DNA of 64,000 bases from Conidiobolus incongruus B7586 (taxonomy: Eukaryota; Entomophthoromycota; Entomophthoromycetes; Entomophthorales; Conidiobolaceae). The translations under genes were made by a program, and so were the position numbers. The stretch spans positions 42,293 to 106,292 of the forward strand of contig JNEM01011617.1 of NCBI GenBank assembly GCA_000697335.1, given 5' to 3'. Below, in pieces: positions 1 to 13,003 of the stretch. Numbering within the stretch: position 1 is the stretch's first letter; each line of letters begins with the position of its first letter. The notes under the pieces are model-generated. The model saw only the letters and a list, made by a program, of their open reading frames with translations. It was not told the origin of the DNA and searched no databases.

Positions 1-1857
1 ATTTTATAATTTATTACTAAATTTGTTTCACATTTAATTTTGTGATAAGTTTTTTTAGAATAATTTGGAATAATTAATTCAAATAATAATCCAAAATTTA
101 GTGGATTCAAAGTGACATGAAATTTTCAATTTTTAATTTAATAAATATTAGAGATAATTGATATTACTAATTTGGTATATTATTATTTGCATTTTTTTAT
201 TAAAATTAACTATCAAAAATTATAAATAATTATAAAGTACCTAATTTTGTTATATGTTTTAATAAATATTACTGTGAAATTGTGAGCAGAAAATAAGCTC
301 ACAATCTGAAACTTTAAATTATATTCTACCATAGTAAGTTATTTTTGATTTATGCCTTTTTCATGTTTTTGTAAATACTGATTTTTTTTACATTTATTAT
401 TTATTTTAATTTGAGATTTTAATATATATATATGTATTTGAAAAGTTTATAAATTGCAATTTCTGAGTTATTGATAAATATGGTGTTTAGAATATTGAGG
501 ATTCAATACAAACATAATCTCTTTAATATTTATCTAATCTTGTTAAATTTTATTTATATTTGAATCCAGTTTATAAAATAATCTAGTTTGTCATTAAAAC
601 TACAAGCATCATATATTAATAATTAAAAACTTAATCCAAATAACCATATGAACCATTATTGTTTTTCTCAATTTTATTTGTTATTGTTGTAAATATTCTT
701 TATTTCCACATTACCGTAATAAACAATTTATCACTCGTATAAACAATCAAATAAATAATCAAACTATTAATTATATATTTATATTATAAGTCCTTGGATC
801 CAGTCAATTCAAGTTTTAAAAAATATTTTTTATTTCAATATATTTTAAAATAATTAATTTATATTTCCACTGAATTAAGATTTATTGAGATATTCAGGGT
901 ATTTATTACTTTCATTCACACATATAACTGAATTTTCATAGCATATAACAAAAGTATTATTTCCATATAAAATTATGCCTTTCTTCAATTTTAAAGTAAA
1001 TAACTTGGATATTTGTAAATATTTTCAAATGAATAACATATATGTATATATTGAAACCTTTGAATTAAATTATATTAATTTGTATCAAATTTATAATCTA
1101 ATATCACTAAACAATAATTAGAATCGATTTCTTAAATTTTATAAAATTTTAATTTATCAATTCAATACGATAATATTGAATTATTTTTAATCTTGAAATA
1201 TCATATTTTAAACAATATTCATTATTTTGCTCATCCTTAATTATATTATATAACATCTCGTTTCCAATATGAATATCCAATCACATAATAACAAATTCAT
1301 GATGTCAATGATCTCAATAATCCTAATTGAATTTTTAGTCCTCGCAAAGTAGAATTGTAAATAAAATTATTATGTAATATGAATATAAATATTATATTCT
1401 TTTTTGATAAGTATTAAAAAAAGAAAAAATTATTTTACTAAAAGAGTTGGTTAAGTACACTAAAATTATAGTATATATTTTATTTTAATACCTAAATATA
1501 ATATAGAATTATGTAATTAAAATTATATAAAATACTCTAAAATATTTATATATATTATAAAGATTATTTTATATGATATTATATTGTTTTTTAATATACT
1601 TCTCACATATAATATGAATTTAAGAAATATTATCAAATTTAGTTGAGTTTTTTATGGATTAAAATATTTATTTTTCTTTCGAAATTATCTTTTACAGTTA
1701 ATACCGATTTATAAAATATATTATATTTATATAAATCTAATCAACTTTATAGAATAAAGCTGCTGTAATTGCATATTGCATTAATCTTTAATATTAAATA
1801 TTATATCTCTTATATTTTATTGATATAATATTATATTAGTTTTTATAATATATTTTG
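1..1857. other. AT-rich spacer, nothing recognised
   Basis: Very A+T-rich sequence with no reading frame of protein-like composition, no RNA gene and no clear repeat. I see nothing in it to annotate. Confidence 0.6.
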
Positions 1858-2205
1858 TGTATAGATATTGTCGAGAATCGGGATGTCTGCTCGCCACTCA
1901 ACTTTAACCATTCGTCCTTATACAGAACATAATCCACACACAAATATTTTACACAATCCTTGTAAAATGCGAAATCCCTGTCAACTACAAATGGTGTTTT
2001 AACACATTGTTCAATGATTGAGAGCACTATAAAATCATCACTGAGCACATATTTGCTCGGCAATCATCTCGATCAGGGCGATGCCCTACATCTTGATACC
2101 TTAATAACATCCCTTTATAGTATCTTGTTAGCCACTTTTGGCCCACTTTATCGAACTTACTTGATCCTTATCTCTGGGATCCTTTCTAGAAGACCCGCAA
2201 TATAT
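1858..2205 (-). repeat. Degenerate dispersed element R2, copy 1
   Basis: A G/C-raised island of about 350 bp that matches, in inverted orientation, the island at 43075-43424. The match runs over essentially the whole length, including the word GATCGAGATGAT and, about 190 bp further on, TACAAGGATTGTGTA. On the minus strand one frame reads FAFYKDCV followed by YLCVDYV, and copy 2 keeps the same peptide pattern (FALYKDCV), so the shared part was once protein-coding. The family is not recognised. It could be an old transposable-element fragment or a piece of a duplicated host gene. Both copies look broken and old. Boundaries are where the visible similarity ends. Confidence 0.7.
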
Positions 2206-3069
2206 TGAAATTTCATTTCTTATACATTAATAATACTGATTATATCTACTGTATATAGAGTCTCTATTTTCAATTATCTTGATATTATAGAAAAATAATA
2301 AAATTCATTCATTTTGATATTGAATATATTAAGTGAAAAAAAATATTATATGCAATACATAAATATAAAATAACAAAACAATAAAGAAATAAAATAGTTA
2401 ATCGAGTTTTATATTAATGTATTTCATTTTAAACACTAAAATTCCTTTTACATCAATACCATTATTATTATTCCGTAAAATGTAAATTATGTTAATTAGA
2501 ATGGATTAAACTATTAGAAAATTATTTAAGTTATATCTTTATAATATAAATAAATTTTAAGATATATTAAATATATAATATTATACAACATACACCTAAT
2601 TTAGATTTCAATTAAATATAAATAATTATAAATATTTTCCAAAATATTAATTTAAAGTAACTATGTAAATCATTATTCAGCAGCTGTGTTATTTATGAAG
2701 TTGAGCAATTTATTAAAATTTAACTCTTAGTAAAATACCGAAAATAATTATATAATTAGAACCGATTTGGAATCAAACCATCAAATAGATTAACTAAACA
2801 GATATATGTAAAGTTACATTATTAATTAATATTTGGAATCAAAAAATTAAATTTGTAAGCTATTTATTATATAATTGACACAAAGCTCAAAATATGAAAT
2901 TTGTTTATCTTGTGCCTGGGTATCTTATTCATTTAAATCTTTTAATCCAATACTATTAAGATATTTGTCTTGGTCAATGCATATTTTAATTTAAGCATAA
3001 TGAAAAATTAATCAATTACCACTTACCCAATTATGTGAATTTATCAATTTAATTTGACAACCAAGTAAA
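2206..3069. other. AT-rich spacer
   Basis: A+T-rich sequence between repeat R2 and the first receptor relic. No coding, RNA or repeat signal is recognised. Confidence 0.5.
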
Positions 3070-3860
3070 AAGATGAATAAAAATGCAATTACAATAAAAA
3101 TACCATACAGATCGTCAGAAATAGCAACAATAACTAAAACGCTTTCAACAATTCACCTTCAGCAGTAATATTTAATAAAAAAGCACTCAATAGGAGTATG
3201 ACAATAGTTGATTGAGATAAAATTATCACTTCCAATCTATATTTTTTTACATTGATCATCATTATCAGATTGGGAAGATTTTTTATATGAATAAGAATCT
3301 GGCAAGTTATTAAGATTTTTTCTGCAAAGGATAGAGATATTAATACAATCTTTAATTGCCAGTAAAGCAGTTATATCTAAAATTGATTGGGATATACTGC
3401 TGTATGTCTTATTATTAGAACCAGCTTCACAAGATAATTTCAATTTATCATTGAAAACTCCTAAAAAATGAAAAATACCATCAGTGATATTCTCAGTTAT
3501 TTTTTCAATCAAAAACAGATTTCAAATTTGAAAGTGGGATTTTTGAGCTGTAAAACAACTCAATAAAGTTGATAATTAATTATTAAATTTTTAAAAAAAA
3601 ATTAATTTGGAAAATGAGTGAAACAGAGCCAGAAGTTTATAATAGAGGATATCAGCAAGGTTTTTGGTTCTAATTGCCATGTACTCAGATATATTTTTTG
3701 TTAAAGAAACGAAAGAAAATGGCAGTAATCAATCTGATAGTCGTTCGGTTAACAAACCTCAAATTGATACACACAAGTGCAACTAAAACACCTAGGATAA
3801 GTCATGGAAAAGCGAGGCATACTGGACGGGAGGTCTTCCCAATAATTACAGTGTTCTTTG
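3070..3860 (-). pseudogene. Heavily decayed seven-helix receptor pseudogene (P1)
   Basis: Three islands on the minus strand align in the right order to the receptor family. The first, about 3858-3700, reads TVIIGK, then VNRTTIRLITAI, matching the N-terminus, TM1 and TM2 of gene A. The second, about 3512-3237, reads FHFLGVF and an EAGSNNKTYSSI stretch, matching the end of TM4 and the GCxPGSDTPLYSSIF loop before TM5. The third, about 3180-3070, resembles TM6-TM7 (DDLYGIFIVIAF against KGLTGVLTLVAF). The start codon, the TM3 region and the terminal DPxxW motif are lost. Several stops and frame changes separate the islands. The key loop cysteine is displaced. This is the oldest receptor copy in the window. 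Confidence 0.72.
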
Positions 3861-4789
3861 GATTTTAAAAAATTTTATCATTTTTAATTAAAATCTTCAT
3901 CAGTAATTTTACACTAGCTAAATTATACAATGCACAATAAATTATTAATCCAATCAAAATTTTTAGTTCATAAATAATCCCATGGTTTATTTGGATATTT
4001 ATTAATTATAAAATCTTAAATTCCAAAAATATATATTATCTTCTATATTCTGTCACTATAATTATTTATTTTTTGATATTTTTATTAATATTATGAAAAA
4101 CTTTATTCATTAATACTTATATATTTTCATGTATCAAAATATGGTTAAAAATCTTTTAAAAATATCAATTATTTTTAAAATGTGTGAAAAGTTTACAGAT
4201 AAAGAATAAATTCCTCTATAAGCTATATTATCATTATAAATATTTATAATGATAGTTAAAAAGATTAAATAACTTATGTCCGATATAAGTATTTGACATA
4301 AATCTAATATAAAATTTGGTATTAAATCACTAACTATATTCATATCAATTATCTTTAGAAAAAATAATCCAAGTTGCAATTTTTTGCACAAATATTACCT
4401 ATTTTAGAAGTGATAGAAATTCTACGATATAGATTAAATCAAAATGATTAGATACATTGATATGTAACAAAATAGTATCGAGTATTCAATTTTTATATTT
4501 CTAAATTATATTATTCAATTATTATTTACCTTTCTCACATCTAATTTTTAACATTAATCATTCAATTCCAGATTAAATTCAACGCATTAATTCACAATTT
4601 AATATATTTCTAATATATAATTGTAATAAAATAACTTTTAATATGTACAGAAAATTCAATGAATTTGCATATTACTTATTACATAAAGGGATAATAATAA
4701 TACTTATCATTAAATCTAACATTAACAAATTCAATTCTTAAAACCGTAATTGAATGTATTTTTTTGATTGGGCAAAGAATTCATTTTGT
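3861..4789. other. AT-rich spacer upstream of the P1 relic
   Basis: A+T-rich, with one chance-like minus frame at 4134-4391 that lacks an ATG at its start. No promoter for the relic can be identified with confidence. Confidence 0.4.
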
Positions 4790-5035
4790 ATATTTAATAT
4801 TGTTATATATTTTTATTGTTGTGTTTTATAAGATTTGTAAAGATGGCTGTTAGAAAAGTGCTTGTAATACCATTTGGTAAATTATTTATCAGTAACCTCG
4901 TTTAAGTTGTTGATTGAGTGAATGATATCCTTTAATTATGGACTGACAAACAGTATTGGCTTAACTATCTAATCGAAACGTACGAGTATTTTCAAAGTAC
5001 AGCATTTATCACTATCAATTTTATAATTAATTTAC
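4790..5035 (-). repeat. Dispersed repeat R1, copy 1
   Basis: The reverse complement of this stretch matches 25790-26140 and 39440-39850. Shared landmarks, in order, are a TGTCAGTCCATAATT-like word, AAAGGATA followed by a CATTCACT/CATTCATT word, and then TTTTCTAAC.GCCATCTTT and TATAAAACACAACA. The last two are closest to the 39-kb copy. It is non-coding and lies about 0.9 kb upstream of receptor relic P1, on the same strand as the relic. Ends are approximate. Confidence 0.65.
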
Positions 5036-5579
5036 TTTTATCCAAGACTCTCTATATAGAGAAAACTCCTAATGGGAATGAAAATTAGTTATGTTTATTG
5101 CAAAAATTGGTGATATAGAATAGATTTGATATGATCAAAAACCGATCTTTTTATATTTATTGTATGTTTATTCTATGCCATTTTATAATATACTATAATA
5201 TATTAATAGTGTGTGGAATTGGTGTTGGATAAAAATAAATATTTAGTGTAAAATGCTTTTCAAAATAGTAACTATATAAAGGCCTCATTATTAATATTAC
5301 AAATGAACCAATAAATACTATCATTGATAATTTTCGAATTATTACAATTCAAATATATATTGAGATTGAAAAATACACTAATATTAAATTTTCTTTCTAA
5401 AGAATTAAAAGATAAATCAAATAAATATCACTTAAATAGTTTATATTCTCCACTTTTTACAAAAACTGATCTATATATTATAGTTAGTCACTTAACTGCT
5501 TTACATAGTTTTTTTTTAAATTCTTCTTCAATTTTACATTCTTAATTTTTAAATACCAAGTTAAACTCTTATCTATTAC
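5036..5579. other. AT-rich spacer with an isolated TATA-like box
   Basis: Contains CTATATAAAGGCC near 5274, similar to the TATA boxes of the receptor genes, with an ATG about 30 bp downstream that opens no meaningful frame. Part of the right side (about 5490-5545) resembles 45890-45950, so AT-rich repeats extend into it. Confidence 0.35.
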
Positions 5580-6855
5580 CATAGAATCAAAAAAAAATGG
5601 GAAATTTTTTAATTTCTGATATCTCAAACTTATTATTAATTGTAAAATAAAATATATATATATATAATATTTTTTTGTTTAAAAAATTAACTTTTTAAAA
5701 TTAGTTGTTTAATTTAATTATGCTTAAACTAAATAATGATCATCAAAAGTCATTTATTTTAGTATTAATAAAACTTAACCATATACCCTCTGAAATTATT
5801 TAAAATTTATAAACAACTTTTGGTAATAAAAAATTATCTAAATCAACAACTTATTGTTAGGTGAATTATTTTAAGATTAAGAAAAAAATGATATAATACC
5901 TAATAAAATTTTTAAAAAAATTAATTTTAATTATTACTCTTTTAACTATTAATAAAGTGAAAAATTAAATTGAAAAATACTTTTTAATTTATATAAAGAA
6001 TTATTAAGACCATTAAATATTAATTACACAAGTATTTTACTTATATTAAGGTTTAAATTTAATTAATTAAAATATAAAATAGGTATATTATAATTTATCT
6101 AAAACTTAAGATAAAGTTAAAATAATTATTATTAAATAATATTTATTAAGGTTTAATTAAAAACTAAAGTTATTATAATAAGTTATTATAATTGATGAAC
6201 TTTAAATCCTTTTATATAATCTTTTATTAAAATATAAATCAATTTTTTTTATAAATTCCTTTAAATAAATACTTTAATAAGTGAATATTAATTATTATAA
6301 TTAATTATAATGGAATATTCTATTTTGATTTAATTTTTAAAAGAAAATCAATTAATAGTAAACTTTATATTGTTTTTTTAAATAAAACTAATTTTAAATA
6401 ACATTTTTAATATAATTTAAAAAACATATTATTTTATATAATAATTATAAAATATATAATATTAAAGCTATAAAAAGCTTTCTAATTATTTTTAATTAGA
6501 AAAAAATACTATATTTAATATTTTCTTTAGATTATAACTTATGTGATAAAAATTGTTTTAAATAATTAAAAAACTAGCTTATAGGAAAAAAATTTCTGTA
6601 GGAAAATTTAATTAGTTTGTGAAATATCAAATTTTAGTTTTTAATAAAAAGATATATTTTTTAAGGCCTAAAACTTTGCTAAAAGTATGGCAAAAAGTTA
6701 TTAGAAATCAAAAAAATTACTAATTTTATATTATATATTTATTTTTATATTTTATATATTAAAATGATTATTTTTTCAATCATAAAAAATTCCTATTATT
6801 TAAATTACCAAGTAATAATATCTATTATATATCAAATTCTTTAACTTACCAAAAT
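5580..6855. repeat. AT-rich diverged tandem repeat, unit 1
   Basis: Landmarks here recur in order at about the same spacing in 8010-9290. One is ATTTTTTAATTTCTGAT near 5605 against ATATTTTAATTTCCGAT near 8032. Another is AAAGTATGGCAAAAAGTTATT near 6681 against AAAGTATGGCAAGATGTTATT near 9140. A third is the following tract ending in an A/TCCCAAGTAA-like word. The spacing is about 1.1 kb in both units. No coding capacity is seen. A short hairpin (TTTCTAATT..AATTAGAAA) lies near 6480-6507. Confidence 0.5.
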
Positions 6856-8009
6856 AATCATAGTTATAAAAGCTGATAACTATCAAGTATAGTATGAAAA
6901 ATAATAAACATAAATTCTTATTAATCAGAGTTTTGTTAATTTTAACTATGTATATATGGAAATTATTTTATGTGATAAACATACTTGGAATTTTAAGTTT
7001 TTCTTTAAATTATTAACATTAGATATTTAAATACAAAATTTGTACTTTGTTGTTTTAATCAATTTTTTATTTATAATTATTGACAGTTTATAAGATTAAA
7101 ATCTCTATCTAAAAATTACATTTGTTTTTTAAAATAGTTTTTTTCTTTCATATTGGAAATAAAAGTTTGCATTTTTAACAATTGGAGATAGTATTCCTTA
7201 GAAATGGATCATATTTTGAGACCTATGATTCGTTAATTAAAACTAATTTTTCATTAAAAAAATTGAAAATAATAATAATTTATCTTGGATATATTTTACT
7301 TATTTTTAAAACTTTATGTTAGATTTATATATACTTATACTCCTTATATTCTGTTTAAATTGAATGTATTTCTTAATAAAAACATATCGCCAAAATTCAT
7401 CTTAAAAATAACAGATTTAATTGCTTCATTGAAATTTATTCGTGATATTTGAGTTATTTCCTAGTATTATTTAAATTTCTTAAGTAGATAATATATTTTA
7501 TATTACTGATATGTGCAAAATTTTTTATACAGATTCTCCATCGTTAAACTAATTAACTATTTTTAATTTTTTTCCAAAATCATTATACTGTGATAATTAT
7601 TAAGTTCTATCAATGGTTAAAAATATCTTTAATAAATTTTTTATTCTTCATTTTAGTTAAAAAATATTGCGTATTTTTAGTTTTATCTATTATCAAGCAA
7701 TTTTAATACATACAATTAAAGTATATTATTTGTTATATTCTATCAATCGGTTTATCATCACTTAATATAATTCAAAAGCAACATTAAGAATAGCTATTAC
7801 TCTTATAATGCTATTAATTTTGATATAGAAATTAATTTTTAATTAAGTTCTGTAGTATATTATCATAAATATAAATTTATATAATAAAATAAATTATACA
7901 AATACTGTTTAGATTAAAAATATATCTTTAACATCAAAACTCTATCATTCTTGCATTAGCAACTTGGTTTTCGAAATATATATATATAAATTATAAAAAG
8001 GAAAAATAT
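6856..8009. other. AT-rich spacer between the two tandem units
   Basis: A+T-rich, no frames of protein-like composition, no other recognisable feature. Confidence 0.4.
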
Positions 8010-9290
8010 TGGGTTATATAAAAACAATGGAAGATATTTTAATTTCCGATTCCTTAAACATATAGTTGTTAATAAAATAAACTATATACAAAATCTACCT
8101 AATATTTAATATTCTCAAATTTTATATGTTAATTTGTCTGATCAAAATAGTTTTATTTAAATAATTAACCATTGAATTCAAATATATTAAAAATTTATTA
8201 TGATTATCAATAGGTTTTTATTTTAATATTATTGAAACTTATGCTTAAAACCTTTAATATCACTTTAGATTATCAATCAAATTATAAAAATATTATCTTA
8301 TATAATACTACAATAATCAAATATTAGAGTCGTTACTTTGATATTAAAAAGGATATTAATCAAAATTTACCAAAATATAGATTAATATCCCTTTTGACTT
8401 TTTCTTGTATTAATATAAAAAATATAATTAAAATTTTGTTTATATAAAGTATTATTATAATAATTTAATTTTTAAAATATAAGTATATTATATATTTTAG
8501 ATTTTAATATTTGTTTGATTAAAAAAAATTTAAATAAATATGTTATCATTGAACAAAAATTAAATAAAAATATAAAATAACTATAGTAAAATATTTCTAT
8601 TATGATATAACCAAAGTCAATTATTTATCAAAAATAATTTAATTAATATAAATCAGATTCTTTTGTATAATATTTTACTAAAAAATTAGCTTGAATTTAA
8701 ATTATTAGTTTTATAAATTTTAATAAGCAATTATTTTATTTATAATTGAAAGTTAACTATCAAAATAAGTTATTATATTATGTAAATTACAAATTCAGTT
8801 TTTAAAGAATTTATATCACATTTCATTTTATAGTTTTAAATATATCTATTTAAATTAATGTCTTCATCATTTATTAAGAGCACTTAATATTTTATATTAC
8901 TATTATAAAATATTTAAAGTTTAAATGAGAAAAAATTAACTATATAAAAAAGATATTAAGAAATACCATATATAATTAAGTCACCTGATTATAACCTATT
9001 TGATGATTATTACTCTGGACAATTAAAAAGCTTCTTTCAAGAAAGAATATTTTTGCAAACAAATTTATTTAAATTATCAAATTATAAATTTCAGTTTATA
9101 ATAGTAAAAAACTATGTTTTAAGCTATAAAAGTTAACCAAAAGTATGGCAAGATGTTATTATTTATAAAAAATGATATTAAATTTATAGTATTTATTTAT
9201 ATATATCGTATTCAAAATTACATATAGGTTTTATTTTGAAATTTTATGATTATTAAATTTCCCAAGTAAAATTAATATAAATACATTCTT
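8010..9290. repeat. AT-rich diverged tandem repeat, unit 2
   Basis: Second copy of the approximately 1.1-1.3 kb unit described at 5580-6855. It contains an imperfect 15-bp inverted repeat at 8347-8395 that is not obvious in unit 1. Confidence 0.5.
8347..8395. repeat. Inverted repeat (stem about 15 bp)
   Basis: Left arm AAAAGGATATTAATC at 8347-8361 pairs with right arm GATTAATATCCCTTTT at 8380-8395 with one bulged base, around an 18-nt AT-rich loop. No gene is adjacent. It may be a small inverted-repeat element or chance in AT-rich DNA. Confidence 0.6.
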
Positions 9291-11329
9291 ATTGGTTAAT
9301 TTAGATATTTTTTATTAAGAATAAAATAAAATATTTGGTAAATCAAAATAAACTTTTAATTTTCTTATAATATTTTAACAAATAAATATAATCTCCAAAA
9401 TAATATATAATCTTATTTATTTAATTTATTTAATTTTGAAAAATATCAATTTCCAAATTAGAATTGATATATATAATAAATTTTTGATAATAATATTAAA
9501 GTCAATTAATAAAACCTACTATTATAAATCAAAACTTGAATATAACAATATTTAAAAAAATAATAATTCCTTTGATATAGATAGATAAAATAAAGAGTTT
9601 AACTTATTTGATGATTTAATCTTATTTATTATGATTTCAATTATAATATATATAAATAAAATATCTTTTCCAGTAATAATCAATATCATCAAATAATTTA
9701 AATTTATAAAATAATTAACACAGCTTATAGTATCTAGAAAAAAGTGATTAAATGTATTATTTAATAATAATATGGCAAAATTCAATAAAATACTGAATAA
9801 TAAATAGATTTTATATAATTGTAATATTTTCCAATTATAAATTATTGATTAATTCAAATTATATTAATGGTTTTAATTTCAATTAATTAATTAATAATTA
9901 AAAATAGGTTCAAAAGCGATATTTATTTATTTTAAAATATAATAAATCTAAATATTCAATTATTATTTTTCTAGTAAAATGACACTAAATAAACTGAATC
10001 AAAAAATACAATTACACAAAAATAAAGACTATTTTATTTTTATCAAAAAAATTAATGGTTTATATTAAACCTTATAAACTAAATTCTATCAAAGTAATTA
10101 TAAAGAATGAAAAATAGGTTTTATCATTATATCCACTATTATCCTGCATATAACAACTCTTTTAATTCCAAGTTTTTTTATATATTTAAGGGTATATATA
10201 TATATATATATATAATAGAGATTAATATCAATGTTATAATATTGATAATATAAAGTCATCCATATATCAATTAAATAAAATAATTAGGTTTTTATATTCA
10301 AATAAGGATCAAAAGATTATTTTAATAAAATAGATAATAAAATATATTCAATAAATTTTCACTTATATAAATGAAAAGTAAATATTAGCAATATAATGAT
10401 ACATAAGGTTAAACAATCACTCAGTAAATAAAGGAAATAATAGAATATAATGAATATAGAGTAAAGTATTATTATATTCAAATAATAACTACTGACAATA
10501 TTTATGAAGTTCGAATTTAAAATTATTAAATTTGCCTTTATTAATTGATTTGATATATTAGTTTATTATTTTTGATATATTGACATAAACTAATATTTTA
10601 TTAACAAATATTTTATTTTTATATTCTATTTTAAAAATAAATTGAAAACATTACATTTGAAGTATGTTTTGGAGTTTAATACCTATATAAATGCGTATAT
10701 TAACAATAATTAAATTTATCATTGAGTATCGAAGATCTAATCCAGCTCACAGGATATTAATGAGTGTGTAAATATAGATTGTATGATTTAATATACCGAG
10801 TTATATTATTTTTGTTTTCATACTCTCGTTTAACTATTAAATTGACTAATAATAATCCGTTTGAGAAATATTCCTTAAATGATTATTAATTTCTGATAAC
10901 AGTTAAATTATCAAGGTAAAAAAATGATATTATGATGAACATTCTTGCATTTCAAATTATTTTCAGACTATAACATAGTTTAAGTAATTTGATGTATTCG
11001 CTTTTTATTTGAAACAAGTTTGAATTTCATTGAATCAACAGCCATTGATCAAATTCATTTTAATAAATTTATTAAATTTGGTAATGAATTTCACAAGATA
11101 TTGGACTTTTCAAATTTTTCAATAATCTCAAGTTGCTTTACTTGATATTACTCATCATTCAATCTATATTATATGCAGTTATTTTTTTGGAAAAACCATA
11201 TCAATAAATTGGTACTCCCCTCGCTATCAACATCTGTTATTAAGGCGAATAAAATTGGATAATATAATTCAATAAGAATATAAAGGCATGATTTTTTCTG
11301 ATATATTAATTTCTTATTATCCATTATAA
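9291..11329. other. AT-rich spacer with an (AT)n tract
   Basis: No gene recognised. A TA dinucleotide run lies at about 10195-10213. Frames of about 60-77 codons here are of chance composition (Ile, Asn, Lys, Leu dominated). Confidence 0.5.
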
Positions 11330-11344
11330 TTGTTGTAAAACTCC

Positions 11345-11581
11345 TTGGTTTACAGTTCAATAGGCTTTGGAATGGCTAAGATTTATATTGGAATTCATAT
11401 CGTTGGAAGTCATTTTTACAAACAAAAAAAGCGTAAAGATTTGATCAACAATAACACTAAAGATATGTATGAACTCAGAGAGAGGGTGAGAGTTTATTGC
11501 CACAAACAATTTTTTATATTTTATATCCTTGGGCTGGTAACTATAATTATTAGTTATCTTTATCCAAGCATCATCTATTGA
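11345..11581 (+). CDS. Small unassigned open frame with C-terminal hydrophobic helix
   Basis: I do not recognise this sequence. The frame is richer in G/C than its surroundings and has mixed, protein-like composition: a basic and polar middle part (KQKKRKDLINN, then ELRERVRV) followed by a hydrophobic segment IFYILGLVTIIISYLY and the stop. The first ATG is at 11372, giving 69 residues. The frame opens upstream just before TTTACAG at about 11351, which could be a splice acceptor, so this may instead be the last exon of a longer gene whose 5' part I cannot find. The minus strand over 11169-11360 is also open, with no recognisable product. It may equally be a gene relic. Confidence 0.3.
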   Translation: MVYSSIGFGMAKIYIGIHIVGSHFYKQKKRKDLINNNTKDMYELRERVRVYCHKQFFIFYILGLVTIIISYLYPSIIY

Positions 11582-13003
11582 TAAGAACCTTCCTAATTTT
11601 ATGACTCATATACTCAAAAATAATATTTCATAATTTTACCATATTGATCTTTTGCCTCATTTAAATTTTTATTATTTAGAATATTATATAACTAAGTAAT
11701 TCTGCTAAATATTTTTTCACAAATATCTCATTAAATATATTCATTGATTGGTTATAAAAAATTTGAACACTTTTATAAATGTAAAGTAAATATTCGACTT
11801 GATAATATAATGCTCACAAAGAATGGAAATAATGGTAAGTGAAATGTAATTATAGCTGTAATTTAATTGAATTTTTTACGAAAAATCAAGATCAATAATT
11901 AATGTTATAATAAAAAGATCAATTTCAAATGCTTGAAATTCTATTCATTGTTTTAAGTCTCAGTTCGCAAACTGATTGAAATTTTTAGTTTTTGTAAAAA
12001 AATTATTTCTATATATCTAATATAAATTTGCCATTATCATAATCTTAATTCCGGGAGGTATAGCACACATATATATATTTAACTGTCGGTTATATATACA
12101 ACTTGCCTAAATATCTAAACCGTTAATTTATAGATTGTAAGACTATATTCAATTGCTTTTATCATATTTGAATTCATTAAGGTCAAGGCACTAATTTTGA
12201 TGTTACAACTTATATTAAATATTTAATAATTAGTGTTGAACACTTTGGATGGTATAAATTTGAATTTCAATTGTAAAATTTTTACCTTTTATAGAATGGA
12301 AATTTGATTAGATATAATTCAATTGACATATAAATTAAAACTAGAATTCTTTGACTTGATTATTTCAATTATCATTATTGAAGTTTATTTAGATATATGT
12401 TTTATAGAGTTGTTAAAAATCCGAAGATCAGATAACGTGTAAAACATTATCTTCATTGTAATCATCAATATATCTCTTTATATTATCCATTTAAATACTA
12501 TATTCTGAAATAAATCTCAATTTTCAAATATACTTGATGAAAATAAAGTAACTGGATCCAAGTATTGATTTTGGTTATTAGTTAATTCTAAGAAATGTTT
12601 ATATATATTACAGATTCTGCTAGTAAATTATATATTAATCTGAACAGGTTGATATATAAAACCTTAATTGATATAATATATCATTCTAATGTTTTATTCA
12701 ACTTTATATATTACAAAATTTGAAGGATAAAATTAGTTTCATCTACGGAAGATTTTACATATATTTTATCATTGTTGTTAATTGATTTTTACCCAACAAG
12801 ACTTTGAATTAAGTATTAAAGACAATCCTATTATATCAATCAGTTTATAATGAATATTCCTTTTAATTGGTTAATAAAATTTTTTATAATGTTAATAAAT
12901 TTTAATTCGATCCATAAAATATTGTTTTATCAATTATGAATAAAAAGTTAAAAGTATTTAAAGGTTTATTAAGTAGTATATTTGAATATTACTTTTTTGT
13001 AGA
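11582..13003. other. AT-rich spacer
   Basis: No feature recognised between the small open frame and the 3' end of receptor gene A. Confidence 0.5.

Noticed and set aside
4134-4391. 85-codon minus frame near the P1 relic
   Set aside because: Begins with TTG, consists mostly of Ile, Leu, Asn and Ser, and shows no receptor motif; expected by chance in AT-rich DNA.
9552-9785. Hydrophobic 77-codon minus frame
   Set aside because: Composition is that of translated AT-rich spacer, no ATG context or homology. The same applies to 5324-5545, 23251-23442, 28548-28757 and 58675-58860.
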